From positions 1-64,000 of the forward strand of contig NZ_CP036282.1 in the NCBI RefSeq assembly GCF_006974105.1: 64,000 nt of DNA, given 5' to 3'. Below are positions 38,892 to 48,373 of the stretch, in pieces. How positions within the stretch are numbered: the stretch's first letter is position 1; each line of letters begins with the position of its first letter. Position numbers and translations under genes: made by a program. This DNA is from Rhodoferax aquaticus (lineage in GTDB: Bacteria; Pseudomonadota; Gammaproteobacteria; Burkholderiales; Burkholderiaceae_C). The notes under the pieces are model-generated. The model was not told where the DNA came from, did not search any database, and was given only the letters and a program-made list of their open reading frames with translations.

Positions 38892-39506
38892 ATGCTCGGC
38901 GTAACAGACTACGGCACCTTCGTTGCCTCCATCATTGTTTTCTTGCTGATCCCTGGACCAGGCAATTTGGCCCTCATCACCTCCACAGCCAAGGGTGGCA
39001 TTCGCGGTGGTTTGGGTGCCACGATGGGCGTGATTTTTGGGGACCAGGTCTTGATGTGGATGGCGGTAGGCGGCGTGGCTGCTTTGCTGGCAGCCTATCC
39101 CCAAGCCTTTCACTTTGTGCAGTATGCGGGCGCGGCTTATCTTGCTTGGTTGGGCGGCAAGATGCTGCTGGCCAAGCCTGGCGCGGCGCCGGTGCTCAAC
39201 ATCACGGCGGGCCACTACGTCCGCCAAGCCCTGATGATCACCTTGCTCAACCCCAAGGCCGTGGTGTTCTACATGGCGTTCTTCCCCGCATTTGTGGACC
39301 CCGCCCATCACCAAGGGCTGATAACTTTTGGATTCATGGCCATCACCATTGCGGTGCTCACCTTTGCTTACGGCTTGACCTCAGTGCTGCTGACTTACTT
39401 TTTGGCAGAGCGCATGCGCGCCAACCCCACGATCAGCCGTGCGCTGGAAAAAGTGGCGGGTTTGTTTTTGGTGGGCTTCGGGGTCAAGCTGGCACTGTCA
39501 CGCTAG
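38892..39506 (+). CDS. LysE family amino-acid/metabolite exporter
   Basis: 204 residues with about six membrane helices. FLLIPGPGNLALITSTAKGG near the N-terminus and ITLLNPKAVVFYMAFFPAFV in the middle are LysE/RhtB motifs. Members export amino acids or homoserine lactone-like molecules by proton antiport. The substrate is unknown. It is inserted between rsmG and parA and has its own AAAGGA ribosome site. Confidence 0.92.
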   Translation: MLGVTDYGTFVASIIVFLLIPGPGNLALITSTAKGGIRGGLGATMGVIFGDQVLMWMAVGGVAALLAAYPQAFHFVQYAGAAYLAWLGGKMLLAKPGAAPVLNITAGHYVRQALMITLLNPKAVVFYMAFFPAFVDPAHHQGLITFGFMAITIAVLTFAYGLTSVLLTYFLAERMRANPTISRALEKVAGLFLVGFGVKLALSR

Positions 39507-39530
39507 CCCTGGCTTGCATCCCCAGACTTT

Positions 39531-39546
39531 TGTTTCACGTGAAACG
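39531..39546. promoter_or_regulatory. parS: parS site 3 upstream of parA
   Basis: TGTTTCACGTGAAACG, one mismatch at the last base, 53 bases before the parA start; it may also serve in ParB autoregulation. Confidence 0.88.
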
Positions 39547-39598
39547 CAGTTCGTCACTTTCGGTTCTTTGATTTTTCATTCTTGCGGGGAGGGTATTC

Positions 39599-40390
39599 AT
39601 GGCCAAAATTTTCTGCATTGCCAACCAAAAAGGCGGAGTCGGCAAAACCACCACCACGGTGAACTTGGCCGCAGGGCTGGCCAAAATTGGGCAACGCGTA
39701 TTGATGATCGACCTAGACCCGCAAGGCAATGCCACCATGGGCTCGGGGGTGGACAAGCGCCAGTTGGAACTCAGCATTTACGACGTGCTGCTGGAGTCCG
39801 CCTCGGTGGCAGAGGCGCGCGTGCAAAGCGACAAGCTCAAAGAGGGCGGTTGCAGCTACGACATCTTGGGTGCCAACCGCGAGCTGGCAGGCGCCGAGGT
39901 GGAGCTGGTGGAAGTGGAGCGCCGCGAAAAGCGCCTCAAGCTTGCCTTGGCACAGGTGGACGCCGAGTACGACTTCGTGCTCATTGACTGCCCGCCGTCT
40001 CTGTCCATGCTCACGCTCAACGGCCTGTGCTGCGCGCACGGTGTGATCGTGCCCATGCAGTGCGAGTACTTTGCCTTGGAGGGCCTGACCGATTTGGTGA
40101 ACACCATCAAGCAAGTCAAAGCCAACTTGAACGACGACCTGCAAATCATCGGCTTGCTGCGTGTGATGTTTGACCCCCGCATTACCCTGCAGCAGCAGGT
40201 GAGTGAACAGCTCAAAGCGCACTTTGGCGACAAGGTGTTTGAAACCGTGATTCCCCGCAATGTGCGCTTGGCCGAGGCCCCCAGTTACGGCGTGCCCGGC
40301 GTGGTGTTTGACCCCGCCTCCAAGGGCGCGCAAGCCTTTGTGGGCTTTGCGGAAGAGATGGTGGCCCGGGTTACGGCCATGAAGGTCTAA
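39599..40390 (+). CDS. parA: Chromosome partitioning ATPase ParA (Soj)
   Basis: 263 residues. Deviant Walker [19 protein letters not shown], Walker A' MIDLDPQGNATMGSG, Walker B FVLIDCPPSLSMLTLNGL, and the DNA-binding C-terminal region with IPRNVRLAEAPSYG. The ATPase drives segregation of ParB-parS complexes near the origin. GGGAGG precedes the ATG. A hydrolase gene separates it from parB. Confidence 0.97.
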   Translation: MAKIFCIANQKGGVGKTTTTVNLAAGLAKIGQRVLMIDLDPQGNATMGSGVDKRQLELSIYDVLLESASVAEARVQSDKLKEGGCSYDILGANRELAGAEVELVEVERREKRLKLALAQVDAEYDFVLIDCPPSLSMLTLNGLCCAHGVIVPMQCEYFALEGLTDLVNTIKQVKANLNDDLQIIGLLRVMFDPRITLQQQVSEQLKAHFGDKVFETVIPRNVRLAEAPSYGVPGVVFDPASKGAQAFVGFAEEMVARVTAMKV

Positions 40391-40401
40391 ATTGGGCACA
40401 A

Positions 40402-40456
40402 ATTGGCCTCTGGCGCACATGTGGTGTGCGCAAGCAGCTATTAGTTTCGTAGCATT
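40402..40456 (+). repeat. Intergenic double-hairpin repeat, copy B
   Basis: ATTGGCCTCTGGCGCACATG, then TGGTGTGCGCAAGCAGCTAT, then TAGTTTCGTAGC. First hairpin GCGCACA/TGTGCGC, second GCTA/TAGC; located between parA and the hydrolase. Confidence 0.85.
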
Positions 40457-40459
40457 TTC

Positions 40460-41002
40460 ATGACTGATTCAAACCCCACCCCCGTGCTCGTATTGCCTGG
40501 CTGGCAAAACTCTGGCCCCACCCACTGGCAGTCGCGCTGGGAGGCGCTATACGGCTACAGCCGCGTGGACCAGCACGACTGGATGCGCCCGCTGCGCGGT
40601 GACTGGCAAATCCAACTGGAAGAGGCACTGCTCGCCCAAGCGCGCCCCTGCGTGCTGGCAGCCCACAGCTTGGGCTGCATGTTGGTGGCGGCCTGGGCCT
40701 CGCACTCGCGCAACACGCATCTGGTGCAAGGCGCTTTGCTGGTGGCCCCCGGCGACCCGGAGCGCGAAGCATTGCGCCCCGTGCTCAAGAGCTGGGCGCC
40801 TGTGACCATGCAAACCTTGCCGTTCAAGACCGTGCTCTTGGGCAGCCACGACGACCCCTATTGCAGCTTGGAGCGCGCCCAGCGCTTTGCCCACGCCTGG
40901 GGTTCCGAGTTTGTCGACTACGGCGCGCGCGGCCACATCAACGCCGACTCCGGCTTGGGCGACTGGCCAGAAGGCCACGCCCTGCTGCAGTCACTGCGCT
41001 AA
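40460..41002 (+). CDS. RBBP9/YdeN family alpha/beta hydrolase
   Basis: 180 residues. LVLPGWQNSGPTHWQSRWEA at the N-terminus, nucleophile elbow AAHSLGCMLVA, acid in GSHDDPYCSL and histidine in GHINADSGLG form a serine hydrolase triad. Family members are small serine hydrolases of unclear substrate. Its position between parA and parB, 29 bases before parB, suggests co-transcription without functional link. Confidence 0.9.
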   Translation: MTDSNPTPVLVLPGWQNSGPTHWQSRWEALYGYSRVDQHDWMRPLRGDWQIQLEEALLAQARPCVLAAHSLGCMLVAAWASHSRNTHLVQGALLVAPGDPEREALRPVLKSWAPVTMQTLPFKTVLLGSHDDPYCSLERAQRFAHAWGSEFVDYGARGHINADSGLGDWPEGHALLQSLR

Positions 41003-41031
41003 CACACAGAATTCTGAGAAGGAAAACAACC

Positions 41032-41964
41032 ATGGTTACCAAAAAGCCCAAAGGCTTGGGGATGGGTTTAGAAGCTTTGCTAGGCCCCAAAGTCAAAGAC
41101 CGCACGCCGCTGGAAGCGCAGGCCAACGAGCCCGGCCAGCCCAGCAGCTTGCACCTGGAAGACATGGTGGCCGGCATGTACCAGCCGCGCACCCACATGG
41201 ACGAGGGTGCCCTGTACGAACTGGCGGAGAGCATCAAAGCCCAAGGCATCATGCAGCCGATCTTGGTGCGCCAGCTCAAAGACGGCGCCAACCAAGGCAA
41301 GTACGAAATCATTGCGGGCGAGCGCCGTTTCCGGGCCGCCAAAATTGCTGGCTTGGCTAGCGTGCCCGTGCTGGTGCGCGACGTGCCCAACGAGGCCGCC
41401 GCCGCCATGGCGCTCATTGAAAACATCCAGCGTGAAGACCTCAACCCGCTGGAAGAAGCCCAAGGTCTGCAGCGCCTCATCAAAGAATTTGGCCTGACGC
41501 ACGAAACTGCGGCCCAAGCGGTCGGGCGCTCCCGCAGCGCGGCCAGCAACTTGCTGCGCTTGCTCAACTTGGCTGATCCGGTGCAAACCATGCTCATGGC
41601 CGGTGACTTGGACATGGGCCACGCTCGCGCCTTGCTGGCGCTGGACCGCGCCACCCAAATCACAGCGGCCTCGCAAATTGCGGCCAAAAAAATGTCGGTG
41701 CGCGAGGCAGAAGGCTTGGTCAAAAAGCTCAGCGCCGAGTTCACGCTGACCAGCAGCAAGCCCAAGAAAGAAAAGTCGCGCGACCTCAAACGCGTGGAAG
41801 AAGAGCTGTCCGACCTGCTCACTGCCCAAGTCGAAGTGCACATCAAAAAGCGCGTCAAGCGGGCAGGGCGCATGGAAGAAATGGGCGAGGTCGTCATCCA
41901 GTTCGGCTCCATGGACGAGCTCAATGGCCTGATCGAGCGGCTGTCCCCAGGCGCTAGCCGCTAG
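41032..41964 (+). CDS. parB: Chromosome partitioning protein ParB
   Basis: 310 residues starting MVTKKPKGLGMGLEALLG, a typical ParB start. N-terminal CTPase domain with the arginine motif IIAGERRFRAAKIAGL and IENIQREDLNPLEEAQG, central HTH (HETAAQAVGRSRSAASNLLR), and C-terminal dimer domain ending GSMDELNGLIERL. ParB loads at parS as a CTP-dependent clamp; three parS sites are within 3.5 kb upstream. The ATG follows AAGGA; the frame is open upstream but within the hydrolase gene. Confidence 0.97.
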   Translation: MVTKKPKGLGMGLEALLGPKVKDRTPLEAQANEPGQPSSLHLEDMVAGMYQPRTHMDEGALYELAESIKAQGIMQPILVRQLKDGANQGKYEIIAGERRFRAAKIAGLASVPVLVRDVPNEAAAAMALIENIQREDLNPLEEAQGLQRLIKEFGLTHETAAQAVGRSRSAASNLLRLLNLADPVQTMLMAGDLDMGHARALLALDRATQITAASQIAAKKMSVREAEGLVKKLSAEFTLTSSKPKKEKSRDLKRVEEELSDLLTAQVEVHIKKRVKRAGRMEEMGEVVIQFGSMDELNGLIERLSPGASR

Positions 41965-41978
41965 CCCCTGCACACCCC

Positions 41979-42749
41979 ATGGCTGCACCCTCCAAACTGC
42001 GAGCCTTGACAACGTGGCCCTTGCCCGCCATCGCCAGCTGGGCCTTGGCATGGGCGGTGTTTCGCACCAGTTTAGGTTTGGCGTGGGCCCCCGTGCTGGC
42101 GCTGGGGCTTGCCACGGCGGTGGGTGTCGTTCTCACGGCGTGGGGCCAAACCTGGTGGCGCAGGGCCTTGATTGCGCTGGGCTTCCCCCTGTCTTTCGCG
42201 CTCAGCCATGCGTCGCTGGCCGCCAGTGCCTTGCCCGCTTGGGCTTGGTTGATTCCGCTGGCGCTCTTGCTCTTGGTCTACCCCTTGAACGCATGGCGTG
42301 ATGCGCCCTTGTTTCCCACCCCCTTGGACGCCTTGCTGGAGCTACCCACAAACGCGCCCTTGGCAGATGGTGCCAAAGTCTTAGACGCTGGCTGTGGCTT
42401 GGGCCATGGCCTGCAGGCCCTGCGTGCGGCCTACCCCGGCGCGCAGCTGCACGGTCTAGAGTGGAGCTGGCCGCTGCGCCTGCTCTGCGCCTGGCGTTGC
42501 CCATGGGCCCGGGTGCGCCGTGGCGACATCTGGGCGCAAGACTGGTCGGGCTATGACATGGTCTATCTGTTTCAGCGCCCCGAGAGCATGCCGCGCGCAG
42601 CGGCCAAGGCCATGCAAGAGCTGCGCCCCGGTGCGTGGCTGGTGAGTTTGGAATTTGAAGCCCGCAGCCTGCAAGCTGTGGCCAGTTACCGCGCGCCTGG
42701 TGGCAGAATGGTGTGGCTCTACAGGGCACCGCTCACCCCCTTGCCATAG
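41979..42749 (+). CDS. Membrane-anchored class I SAM methyltransferase
   Basis: 256 residues. Two to four hydrophobic segments fill residues 12-105, then a Rossmann methyltransferase domain with motif I VLDAGCGLGHGLQALRAAYP, LHGLEWSWPL and DMVYLFQRPESM. The substrate is unknown. It is 14 bases after parB and likely in the same transcript. Confidence 0.82.
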   Translation: MAAPSKLRALTTWPLPAIASWALAWAVFRTSLGLAWAPVLALGLATAVGVVLTAWGQTWWRRALIALGFPLSFALSHASLAASALPAWAWLIPLALLLLVYPLNAWRDAPLFPTPLDALLELPTNAPLADGAKVLDAGCGLGHGLQALRAAYPGAQLHGLEWSWPLRLLCAWRCPWARVRRGDIWAQDWSGYDMVYLFQRPESMPRAAAKAMQELRPGAWLVSLEFEARSLQAVASYRAPGGRMVWLYRAPLTPLP

Positions 42750-42784
42750 CACGCGCCCCCGCATTTTTTGTTAGGAGACCCCGC

Positions 42785-43531
42785 ATGTCCACACCGTCAC
42801 TCTCCCTGATGAACCCGCAAGGCGACGATGCGCAGGCCCACCAGGTCATCTTGTTCGCGGTGGCCACCATGGCCGAGCTGCGCGACTCCGACACCGAAAG
42901 CCACCTGATCCGCGTGCAGCACTATGTACGCACCCTGGCCCAGAGCCTGCAAAGCCACCCCACCTTTGCCGCCGTGCTCACCCCGGCCTATATCGACACC
43001 CTGTGCGCCTGCGTGCCCGTGTACGACCTGGGCACCATGTCCGTGCCCGACCGCATCTTGCTCAAGCCCGGGCGCTTGAGCAGCGAAGAGCTCTCCATCA
43101 TGCGCACCCACACCACCAATGGCCATGCGGCCTTGGTGCGCGCGGAGGCCAGCTTGGGCCGCAGCTCCCCCTTGCTCACCGTGGCCAAGCAGCTGACCCT
43201 GTCCCACCACGAAAAGTGGGACGGCACGGGCTACCCCCAAGGCTTGGCCGACACGCAAATTCCGCTGGCGGCCCGCATCGTGGCGGTGGCCGATGTGTAC
43301 GACGCGCTGATCAGCCACAAGGTCTACAAAGACGGCATTGCCCATGCCCAAGCGGTGCAGGTCATTGTGGGAGAGCGTGGCAAACACTTTGACCCCGACT
43401 TGGTGGACGCGTTTGCCAAAGTGGCCGACGAATTTGCCGCCATTGCCGCCCGCTTTGCCGACACCGATGCTGACATGCAGCAAAAAATCGAGTACCTGGC
43501 CAACGCCATTGCCGAAACCGCTGAGCTGTAG
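42785..43531 (+). CDS. HD-GYP domain protein with degenerate HD pair
   Basis: 248 residues, an HD-GYP output domain without receiver. SHLIRVQHYVRTLAQSLQSH, ILLKPGRLSSEELSIMRTHT, and LSHHEKWDGTGYPQGLADTQ are recognisable. The metal HD of HDIGK is replaced by YDLGT (VPVYDLGTMSVPDRIL), so the phosphodiesterase metal site is probably broken, while the GYP part is kept. It may bind cyclic-di-GMP or partner proteins rather than hydrolyse. The ATG at 42785 follows TAGGAG. A second, intact HD-GYP protein is at 55156-56382. Confidence 0.88.
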   Translation: MSTPSLSLMNPQGDDAQAHQVILFAVATMAELRDSDTESHLIRVQHYVRTLAQSLQSHPTFAAVLTPAYIDTLCACVPVYDLGTMSVPDRILLKPGRLSSEELSIMRTHTTNGHAALVRAEASLGRSSPLLTVAKQLTLSHHEKWDGTGYPQGLADTQIPLAARIVAVADVYDALISHKVYKDGIAHAQAVQVIVGERGKHFDPDLVDAFAKVADEFAAIAARFADTDADMQQKIEYLANAIAETAEL

Positions 43532-43555
43532 TTTGTGAAGCCTGCGACCTAGCGG

Positions 43556-43957
43556 CTACAGGCCTCCAAACAAATCGTGCGCATCCAAAATCGCATAGGC
43601 AATCTCGGGCCTACTCTCTAGGCTGCGGCGAATCGCAGCCGGAATCGCTTGGCGCGTTTTGCGGCACAAGCCCGGTTGCTCTTGCAGCTTGATGGCAATG
43701 CCGCGCACCGTGCGCACCTCGTTTGGGCTAGGCGCAATATGCAACACAATGCCCAGCTGCGCGTGCATGCGCTGCTCCATCGCCTTCAAATCGTCCAAGC
43801 TGCTCAGCGCCTCTAGGCGGGCAACGAGCCGTTTTTCTTCATCCTTGGTGAGCTTGAGAATGCGCACATCCCCCTGCGGGTCGCGCAGCAAAGCCTCACG
43901 CCCACAGTCGCACGCCCCAGGCGGGCACTCCTTGCGAATCGGAATCGTGGCGTTCAT
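43556..43957 (-). CDS. Conserved hypothetical protein with N-terminal Cys cluster
   Basis: 133 residues. IRKECPPGACDCGREALL (Cys-x4-Cys-x-Cys) then GDVRILKLTKDEEKRLVARL and a helical middle, ending IAYAILDAHDLFGGL. The cysteines could bind a metal. No family is recognised with confidence. Monocistronic, convergent with the HD-GYP gene. Confidence 0.6.
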   Translation of the reverse strand: MNATIPIRKECPPGACDCGREALLRDPQGDVRILKLTKDEEKRLVARLEALSSLDDLKAMEQRMHAQLGIVLHIAPSPNEVRTVRGIAIKLQEQPGLCRKTRQAIPAAIRRSLESRPEIAYAILDAHDLFGGL

Positions 43958-44102
43958 GCGGTAGGTGGGCGAGGGGACAACAGGCCAGAAGGCGAGCCGA
44001 GCAGTTTACGTCAACGTGTGTTTGGCATGCTTTGGCCTATGGAAACTACTTCGCATAGTCGGGCTACCCCGTAAAAATACCTACGTCAAACTGTTTGATA
44101 TC

Positions 44103-44122
44103 TTGTAAATATATTTATACAA
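44103..44122. promoter_or_regulatory. Candidate GntR operator of the hydroxyproline operon
   Basis: TTGTAAATATATTTATACAA has inverted arms TTGTA/TACAA around an AT-rich centre. It lies 37 bases before the first gene of the operon; FCD-type GntR regulators often bind TTGTA..TACAA-like dyads. The site overlaps likely -10 sequences. Confidence 0.5.
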
Positions 44123-44158
44123 TGCAGGCACCGTATTCACTACCAAGGAAAGCAAGCC

Positions 44159-45073
44159 ATGAGCAATCCCCGCTGGAAGGGCGTATTCCCCGCCGTTACC
44201 ACCAAGTTCCACGCTGACGAGAGCATTGACGCTGAGGGCACCGCCCGGCACATTGATTTTCAAATCCGCAACGGCATCCACGGGCTTGTGACCTGTGGCT
44301 CGCTGGGCGAAGCCAGTACCTTGACCTTGGAAGAAAAACTGCAGGTAGCCGAAATCGCTATCAAGGCCAGCGCAGGGCGCGTGCCCGTCTTGGCCAATGT
44401 GTCCGAAACCAGCACACGTGAAGCGCTGCGCTACATCAAAGGCGGCAACGCGCTGGGGGTAGACGGCTACATGGTGATGCCTTCCGTCATCTACGTGGCC
44501 GATGCGCGCGAAGCCATGCTCAACGTGCGCACCATGGCCGAGGCCGCGCAAAAGCCCATCATGGTTTACAACAACCCTGTGGCCTACCGCGTGGACCTCA
44601 AGCCCGAGCACATGGCCGAGCTGGCTGACTGCGAGTGGATTGTGGCCATCAAGGAAAGCACCGACAACATCCGCCGCATCACCGACCTGCGCAACCTGCT
44701 GGGCGACCGTTACCAACTCTTCTTGGGCGTGGACGATCTGGCTTACGAAGGCTTGGCCCTGGGCTGCGACGGCCTGCTGGCGGGCGTGGGCTGCACCTTC
44801 CCGCGTGAAAACGTGGCCCTGTATGACCTCATGAAGGCAGGCAACTTTGCCGAAGCCTTGAAGCTGTACCAATGGATGACGCCCATGCTGCATTTGGACG
44901 TGTCCACCAAGCTGGTGCAGAACTTGAAACTGATTGACGTTGTCGCTGGGGTGAGCACCGAACACATGCGCCGCCCCCGTTTGCCACTGGTAGGCGCAGA
45001 GCGCCAAGCGGTGATCGACATAGTCGAAAAAGCACTGGCTACACGACCCAAGCAATACCAGTCGGTCATGTAA
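44159..45073 (+). CDS. DapA-family lyase, probable pyrroline-4-hydroxy-2-carboxylate deaminase
   Basis: 304 residues, an N-acetylneuraminate lyase/DapA TIM barrel. GLVTCGSLGEASTLTLEEKL, the tyrosine-containing IMVYNNPVAYRVDL and the Schiff-base lysine in WIVAIKESTDNIRR are present. Given the epimerase and dehydrogenase genes downstream, it most likely converts pyrroline-4-hydroxy-2-carboxylate to 2-oxoglutarate semialdehyde plus ammonia. First gene of the operon, preceded by AAGGAAAGCAAGCC. Confidence 0.85.
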   Translation: MSNPRWKGVFPAVTTKFHADESIDAEGTARHIDFQIRNGIHGLVTCGSLGEASTLTLEEKLQVAEIAIKASAGRVPVLANVSETSTREALRYIKGGNALGVDGYMVMPSVIYVADAREAMLNVRTMAEAAQKPIMVYNNPVAYRVDLKPEHMAELADCEWIVAIKESTDNIRRITDLRNLLGDRYQLFLGVDDLAYEGLALGCDGLLAGVGCTFPRENVALYDLMKAGNFAEALKLYQWMTPMLHLDVSTKLVQNLKLIDVVAGVSTEHMRRPRLPLVGAERQAVIDIVEKALATRPKQYQSVM

Positions 45074-45120
45074 GCAGCCGCACCCCCATCCACACCATCA
45101 CAACAACGAGGAGACACACC

Positions 45121-46242
45121 ATGACATTCAAACTCATCCCCCTGGTCGCCGCACTGGGCTTAGGCTTGGCCGCGCATGCGCAAGAGCAGGTCGTCAAAAT
45201 CGGCCAAACGGGCCCACTCTCAGGCCCCAATGCCTTTGCCGGCAAAGACAACGAAAACGGCACCCGCTTAGCCATTGAAGAACTCAACGCCAAGAAGATC
45301 ACCGTGGGTGGCAAAACACTCAAGTTTGAGCTGCAGTCTGAAGACGACCAGTGCGACCCCAAGGCAGGCGTGAGCGTGGCGCAAAAGCTGGTGGACGATG
45401 GCGTGAAGTACGTCATGGGCCCTTATTGCTCGGGCGTGGCCATTCCTGCCTCGCGCATTTACGCTGATGGCGGAGCCATGCTGTCTACCGTGGGCACCAA
45501 CCCCAAGGTGACGGAGGGCGGGTTTAAAAACCTGTACCGCATCATTGCGGGCGACAACCAAATTGGTTCCAGCATGGCCATTTACGCGGCCAAGGTCTTA
45601 AAGGCCAAGAACGCAGCGGTGATCGACGACCGCACGGCCTTTGGCCAAGGTGTGGCTGCAGAATTCATGAAAGAAGCCAAAACCCAGGGCATCACCATCT
45701 TGGGCCAGGAGTACACCACCGACAAAGCCACCGACTTCTCCGCCATCCTGACCAACATCAAGGCCAAAAAGCCTGACGTCATCTTCTTCGGTGGCTACGC
45801 ACCCCAAGCCGCCCCGATGGCGCGCCAAATGAAGCAATTGGCCGTGACTGCCAAGATGCTGGGTGGCGACACCTTGTGCAGCCCCGAAGTGGGCAAGCTC
45901 GGCGGCGATGCGGTCAATGAAGTGGTGTACTGCGCGCAAGGCGGCTCCATGCTGGACAAAACCTCCGACGGCCCCGCCTTCAAAGCCAAGTTCAAAAAGC
46001 GCTTTAACGTAGACGCTGACGCCTACGCAGCTTCGTTCTACGACCAAATGCTGCTAATCGGCACCTCCATGCAAAAAGCCCAATCCATTGACCCCAACAA
46101 GGTCAGCGCTGAAATCCTCAAAGGCAGCTACAAAGGCGTGGCAGGCACCTACGCCTATGACGACAAAGGCAATATGAAGCAAGCGCCTATCACCGTGTAC
46201 ACCTTCAAGAACGCTGCGCCAACACCCTTGGCAAGCTATTGA
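45121..46242 (+). CDS. Branched-chain amino acid type ABC substrate-binding protein
   Basis: 373 residues with a signal peptide ([16 protein letters not shown]). LivJ-type fold: [60 protein letters not shown], and [20 protein letters not shown]. It probably binds hydroxyproline or a related amino acid for uptake. No permease or ATPase gene is in the operon, so it must use a transporter encoded elsewhere. A strong hairpin follows the gene. Confidence 0.92.
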   Translation: MTFKLIPLVAALGLGLAAHAQEQVVKIGQTGPLSGPNAFAGKDNENGTRLAIEELNAKKITVGGKTLKFELQSEDDQCDPKAGVSVAQKLVDDGVKYVMGPYCSGVAIPASRIYADGGAMLSTVGTNPKVTEGGFKNLYRIIAGDNQIGSSMAIYAAKVLKAKNAAVIDDRTAFGQGVAAEFMKEAKTQGITILGQEYTTDKATDFSAILTNIKAKKPDVIFFGGYAPQAAPMARQMKQLAVTAKMLGGDTLCSPEVGKLGGDAVNEVVYCAQGGSMLDKTSDGPAFKAKFKKRFNVDADAYAASFYDQMLLIGTSMQKAQSIDPNKVSAEILKGSYKGVAGTYAYDDKGNMKQAPITVYTFKNAAPTPLASY

Positions 46243-46248
46243 TGGACA

Positions 46249-46271
46249 GGGCCAGCCCACAAGGCTGGCCC
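46249..46271 (+). terminator. Intercistronic hairpin after the binding-protein gene
   Basis: GGGCCAGCC (46249-46257), loop CACAA, GGCTGGCCC (46263-46271); no T tract. Such hairpins commonly stabilise the upstream binding-protein mRNA or lower downstream expression. Confidence 0.55.
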
Positions 46272-46316
46272 CACAATGCCGGCTGGCATTGCACAACCCC
46301 AGACCCAACAACACCC

Positions 46317-47270
46317 ATGAAACGCATCCACATCATTGACTCCCACACAGGCGGCGAACCTACACGCGTGGTGACCGCAGGCTTTCCAGACCTGGGCCGT
46401 GGCAGCATGGCCGAGCGCCTGCAGACCCTGGCCACCCACCATGACCATTGGCGTGCCGCCACGGTCCTGGAGCCGCGTGGCAGTGACGTGATTGTGGGTG
46501 CCTTGCTCTGCGCGCCGGTGGACCCCACCGCAGCCGCAGGCGTTATCTTTTTCAACAACACCGGCTACCTAGGCATGTGTGGCCACGGCACCATTGGCTT
46601 GGTGGCCACACTGGCCTATATGGGCCGCATTCAGCCCGGCGTGCACACCATAGAAACCCCGGTGGGCCATGTGCAAGCCACCTTGCACCCTGACCGCAGC
46701 GTGAGCGTGCGCAACGTGCCTGCATGGCGCTACGCCACCCAAGTCGCCGTAGATGTGCCCGGCTATGGCGTGGCCCATGGCGACATTGCCTACGGCGGCA
46801 ACTGGTTCTTCTTGATGAGCGACCATGGCCAGCGCGTAGCCAGCGACAACCTAGACGCGCTGATGGACTACAGCTGCGCCGTAAGCGACGCACTGGCGGC
46901 CCAAGGCATCACCGGGGCCGAAGGCGCGGTGATTGACCATATCGAACTCTTTGGCGCTGCAGGCCAGGGCCTGAACGGCCAAGCCCATGCGGACAGCCGC
47001 AACTATGTGCTGTGCCCCGGCAAAGCCTACGACCGCTCGCCCTGCGGCACCGGTACCAGCGCCAAGCTCGCCTGCTTGGCCGCAGACGGCAAGCTCGTTC
47101 CCGGCGCTCTGTGGCGGCAAGAAAGCATCATTGGCAGCCAGTTTGAAGCGAGCTACGAGCCTGTGGGCGACAAAATCATCCCCACCCTGCGCGGGCGCGC
47201 CCACATGAGTGCAGAGACCACCTTGCTCATAGATGCCGACGACCCCTACGCGTGGGGGATTCGTCTTTGA
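46317..47270 (+). CDS. 4-hydroxyproline 2-epimerase (proline racemase family)
   Basis: 317 residues. [13 protein letters not shown] at the start, first catalytic cysteine in [18 protein letters not shown] and second in [14 protein letters not shown], with [15 protein letters not shown]. The spacing and [10 protein letters not shown] favour 4-hydroxyproline 2-epimerase over proline racemase. It turns trans-4-hydroxy-L-proline into cis-4-hydroxy-D-proline. The frame is open upstream, but the ATG at 46317 begins the family N-terminus. Its stop overlaps the next start. Confidence 0.9.
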   Translation: MKRIHIIDSHTGGEPTRVVTAGFPDLGRGSMAERLQTLATHHDHWRAATVLEPRGSDVIVGALLCAPVDPTAAAGVIFFNNTGYLGMCGHGTIGLVATLAYMGRIQPGVHTIETPVGHVQATLHPDRSVSVRNVPAWRYATQVAVDVPGYGVAHGDIAYGGNWFFLMSDHGQRVASDNLDALMDYSCAVSDALAAQGITGAEGAVIDHIELFGAAGQGLNGQAHADSRNYVLCPGKAYDRSPCGTGTSAKLACLAADGKLVPGALWRQESIIGSQFEASYEPVGDKIIPTLRGRAHMSAETTLLIDADDPYAWGIRL

Positions 47271-48373
47271 GCAAAGACGCAGACGTCATCGTCATCGGTG
47301 CGGGCATTGTGGGCGCCGCATGCGCCCACGCCTTAGCGCAAGCCGGCCAGCGCGTGCTGGTGCTGGACGACCACCGGGGCGGCGCGACCGCCGCAGGCAT
47401 GGGCCACTTGGTGGTGATGGATGACAACCCGGCCGAGCTGGCACTCAGCCACCACTCGCTAGAGCAATGGCGCGGCTGGGTGCCCCACATGCCTGCCGAC
47501 TGCGCCTGGAGCGCCTGCGGCACCTTGTGGCTGGCCGCCAATGCGCCAGAGATGGATGCTGCGCTTGAAAAGCAAGCGCGCCTGCAAGCCTATGGCGTGG
47601 CCGCCGAGATGGTGAGCGCCAGCGCACTGCAAGCGCTGGAGCCCGTATTGCGCAAAGACCTCACCGGCGCGCTCAAGGTTCCCGGGGACGGACTGGTCTA
47701 CGCCCCCAACGCGGCCCAATGGCTGCTAAACCAGTACCCCCAAGCGATTCAGGTGCGGCAAGTGGCTGCGGTGGATGTTGAAGAGCCCCGCGTGCGTCTG
47801 AGCACAGGCGAGTGGCTCAAGGCCGATGCCGTGGTCCTGGCCAGCGGCATTTACGCCACCCAAATCTGCCCTGAGTTGCCCATACGTCCCAAAAAAGGCC
47901 AGTTGCTCATCACCGACCGCTACCCCGGCACCGTGCACCACCAGTTGGTAGAGCTGGGCTATGTCACCAGCGCCCACCATGCGCAAGGGCCGTCGGTGGC
48001 CTTTAACGTGCAACCCCGTCCCACAGGGCAATTGCTCATAGGCTCGTCCCGCCAGTTTGACGACACCTCGGTCGACCTAGACCCGCACATGCTGGCCCGC
48101 ATGTTGCAACGCGCGCAGCACTACCTGCCTGGCATTGGCGACCTGAACGCCATCCGCTGCTGGACCGGCCTGCGCGCCGCCACGCCTGACAGCCTGCCCA
48201 TTCTGGGCGCGCACCCGCAGCGCCCGCATCTGTGGCTGGCGGTGGGCCACGAAGGCCTGGGCATCACCACGGCACCGGGCAGCGCGCAGATACTGGCCGC
48301 GCTGATGACCGGCGCCACGCCGCCCTTGGACCCCGCGCCCTACAGCGCCACCCGATTTGCCGAGTTGTCATGA
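47267..48373 (+). CDS. D-hydroxyproline dehydrogenase, FAD subunit (DAO family)
   Basis: 368 residues. N-terminal FAD motif [29 protein letters not shown] and the C-terminal DAO region [20 protein letters not shown] with [20 protein letters not shown]. It oxidises cis-4-hydroxy-D-proline to the pyrroline. The likely start is TTG at 47267, overlapping the epimerase stop as TTGA; a GTG at 47252 is the alternative. It forms a three-gene set with the next two genes, all joined by ATGA overlaps. Confidence 0.88.
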   Translation: MSKDADVIVIGAGIVGAACAHALAQAGQRVLVLDDHRGGATAAGMGHLVVMDDNPAELALSHHSLEQWRGWVPHMPADCAWSACGTLWLAANAPEMDAALEKQARLQAYGVAAEMVSASALQALEPVLRKDLTGALKVPGDGLVYAPNAAQWLLNQYPQAIQVRQVAAVDVEEPRVRLSTGEWLKADAVVLASGIYATQICPELPIRPKKGQLLITDRYPGTVHHQLVELGYVTSAHHAQGPSVAFNVQPRPTGQLLIGSSRQFDDTSVDLDPHMLARMLQRAQHYLPGIGDLNAIRCWTGLRAATPDSLPILGAHPQRPHLWLAVGHEGLGITTAPGSAQILAALMTGATPPLDPAPYSATRFAELS

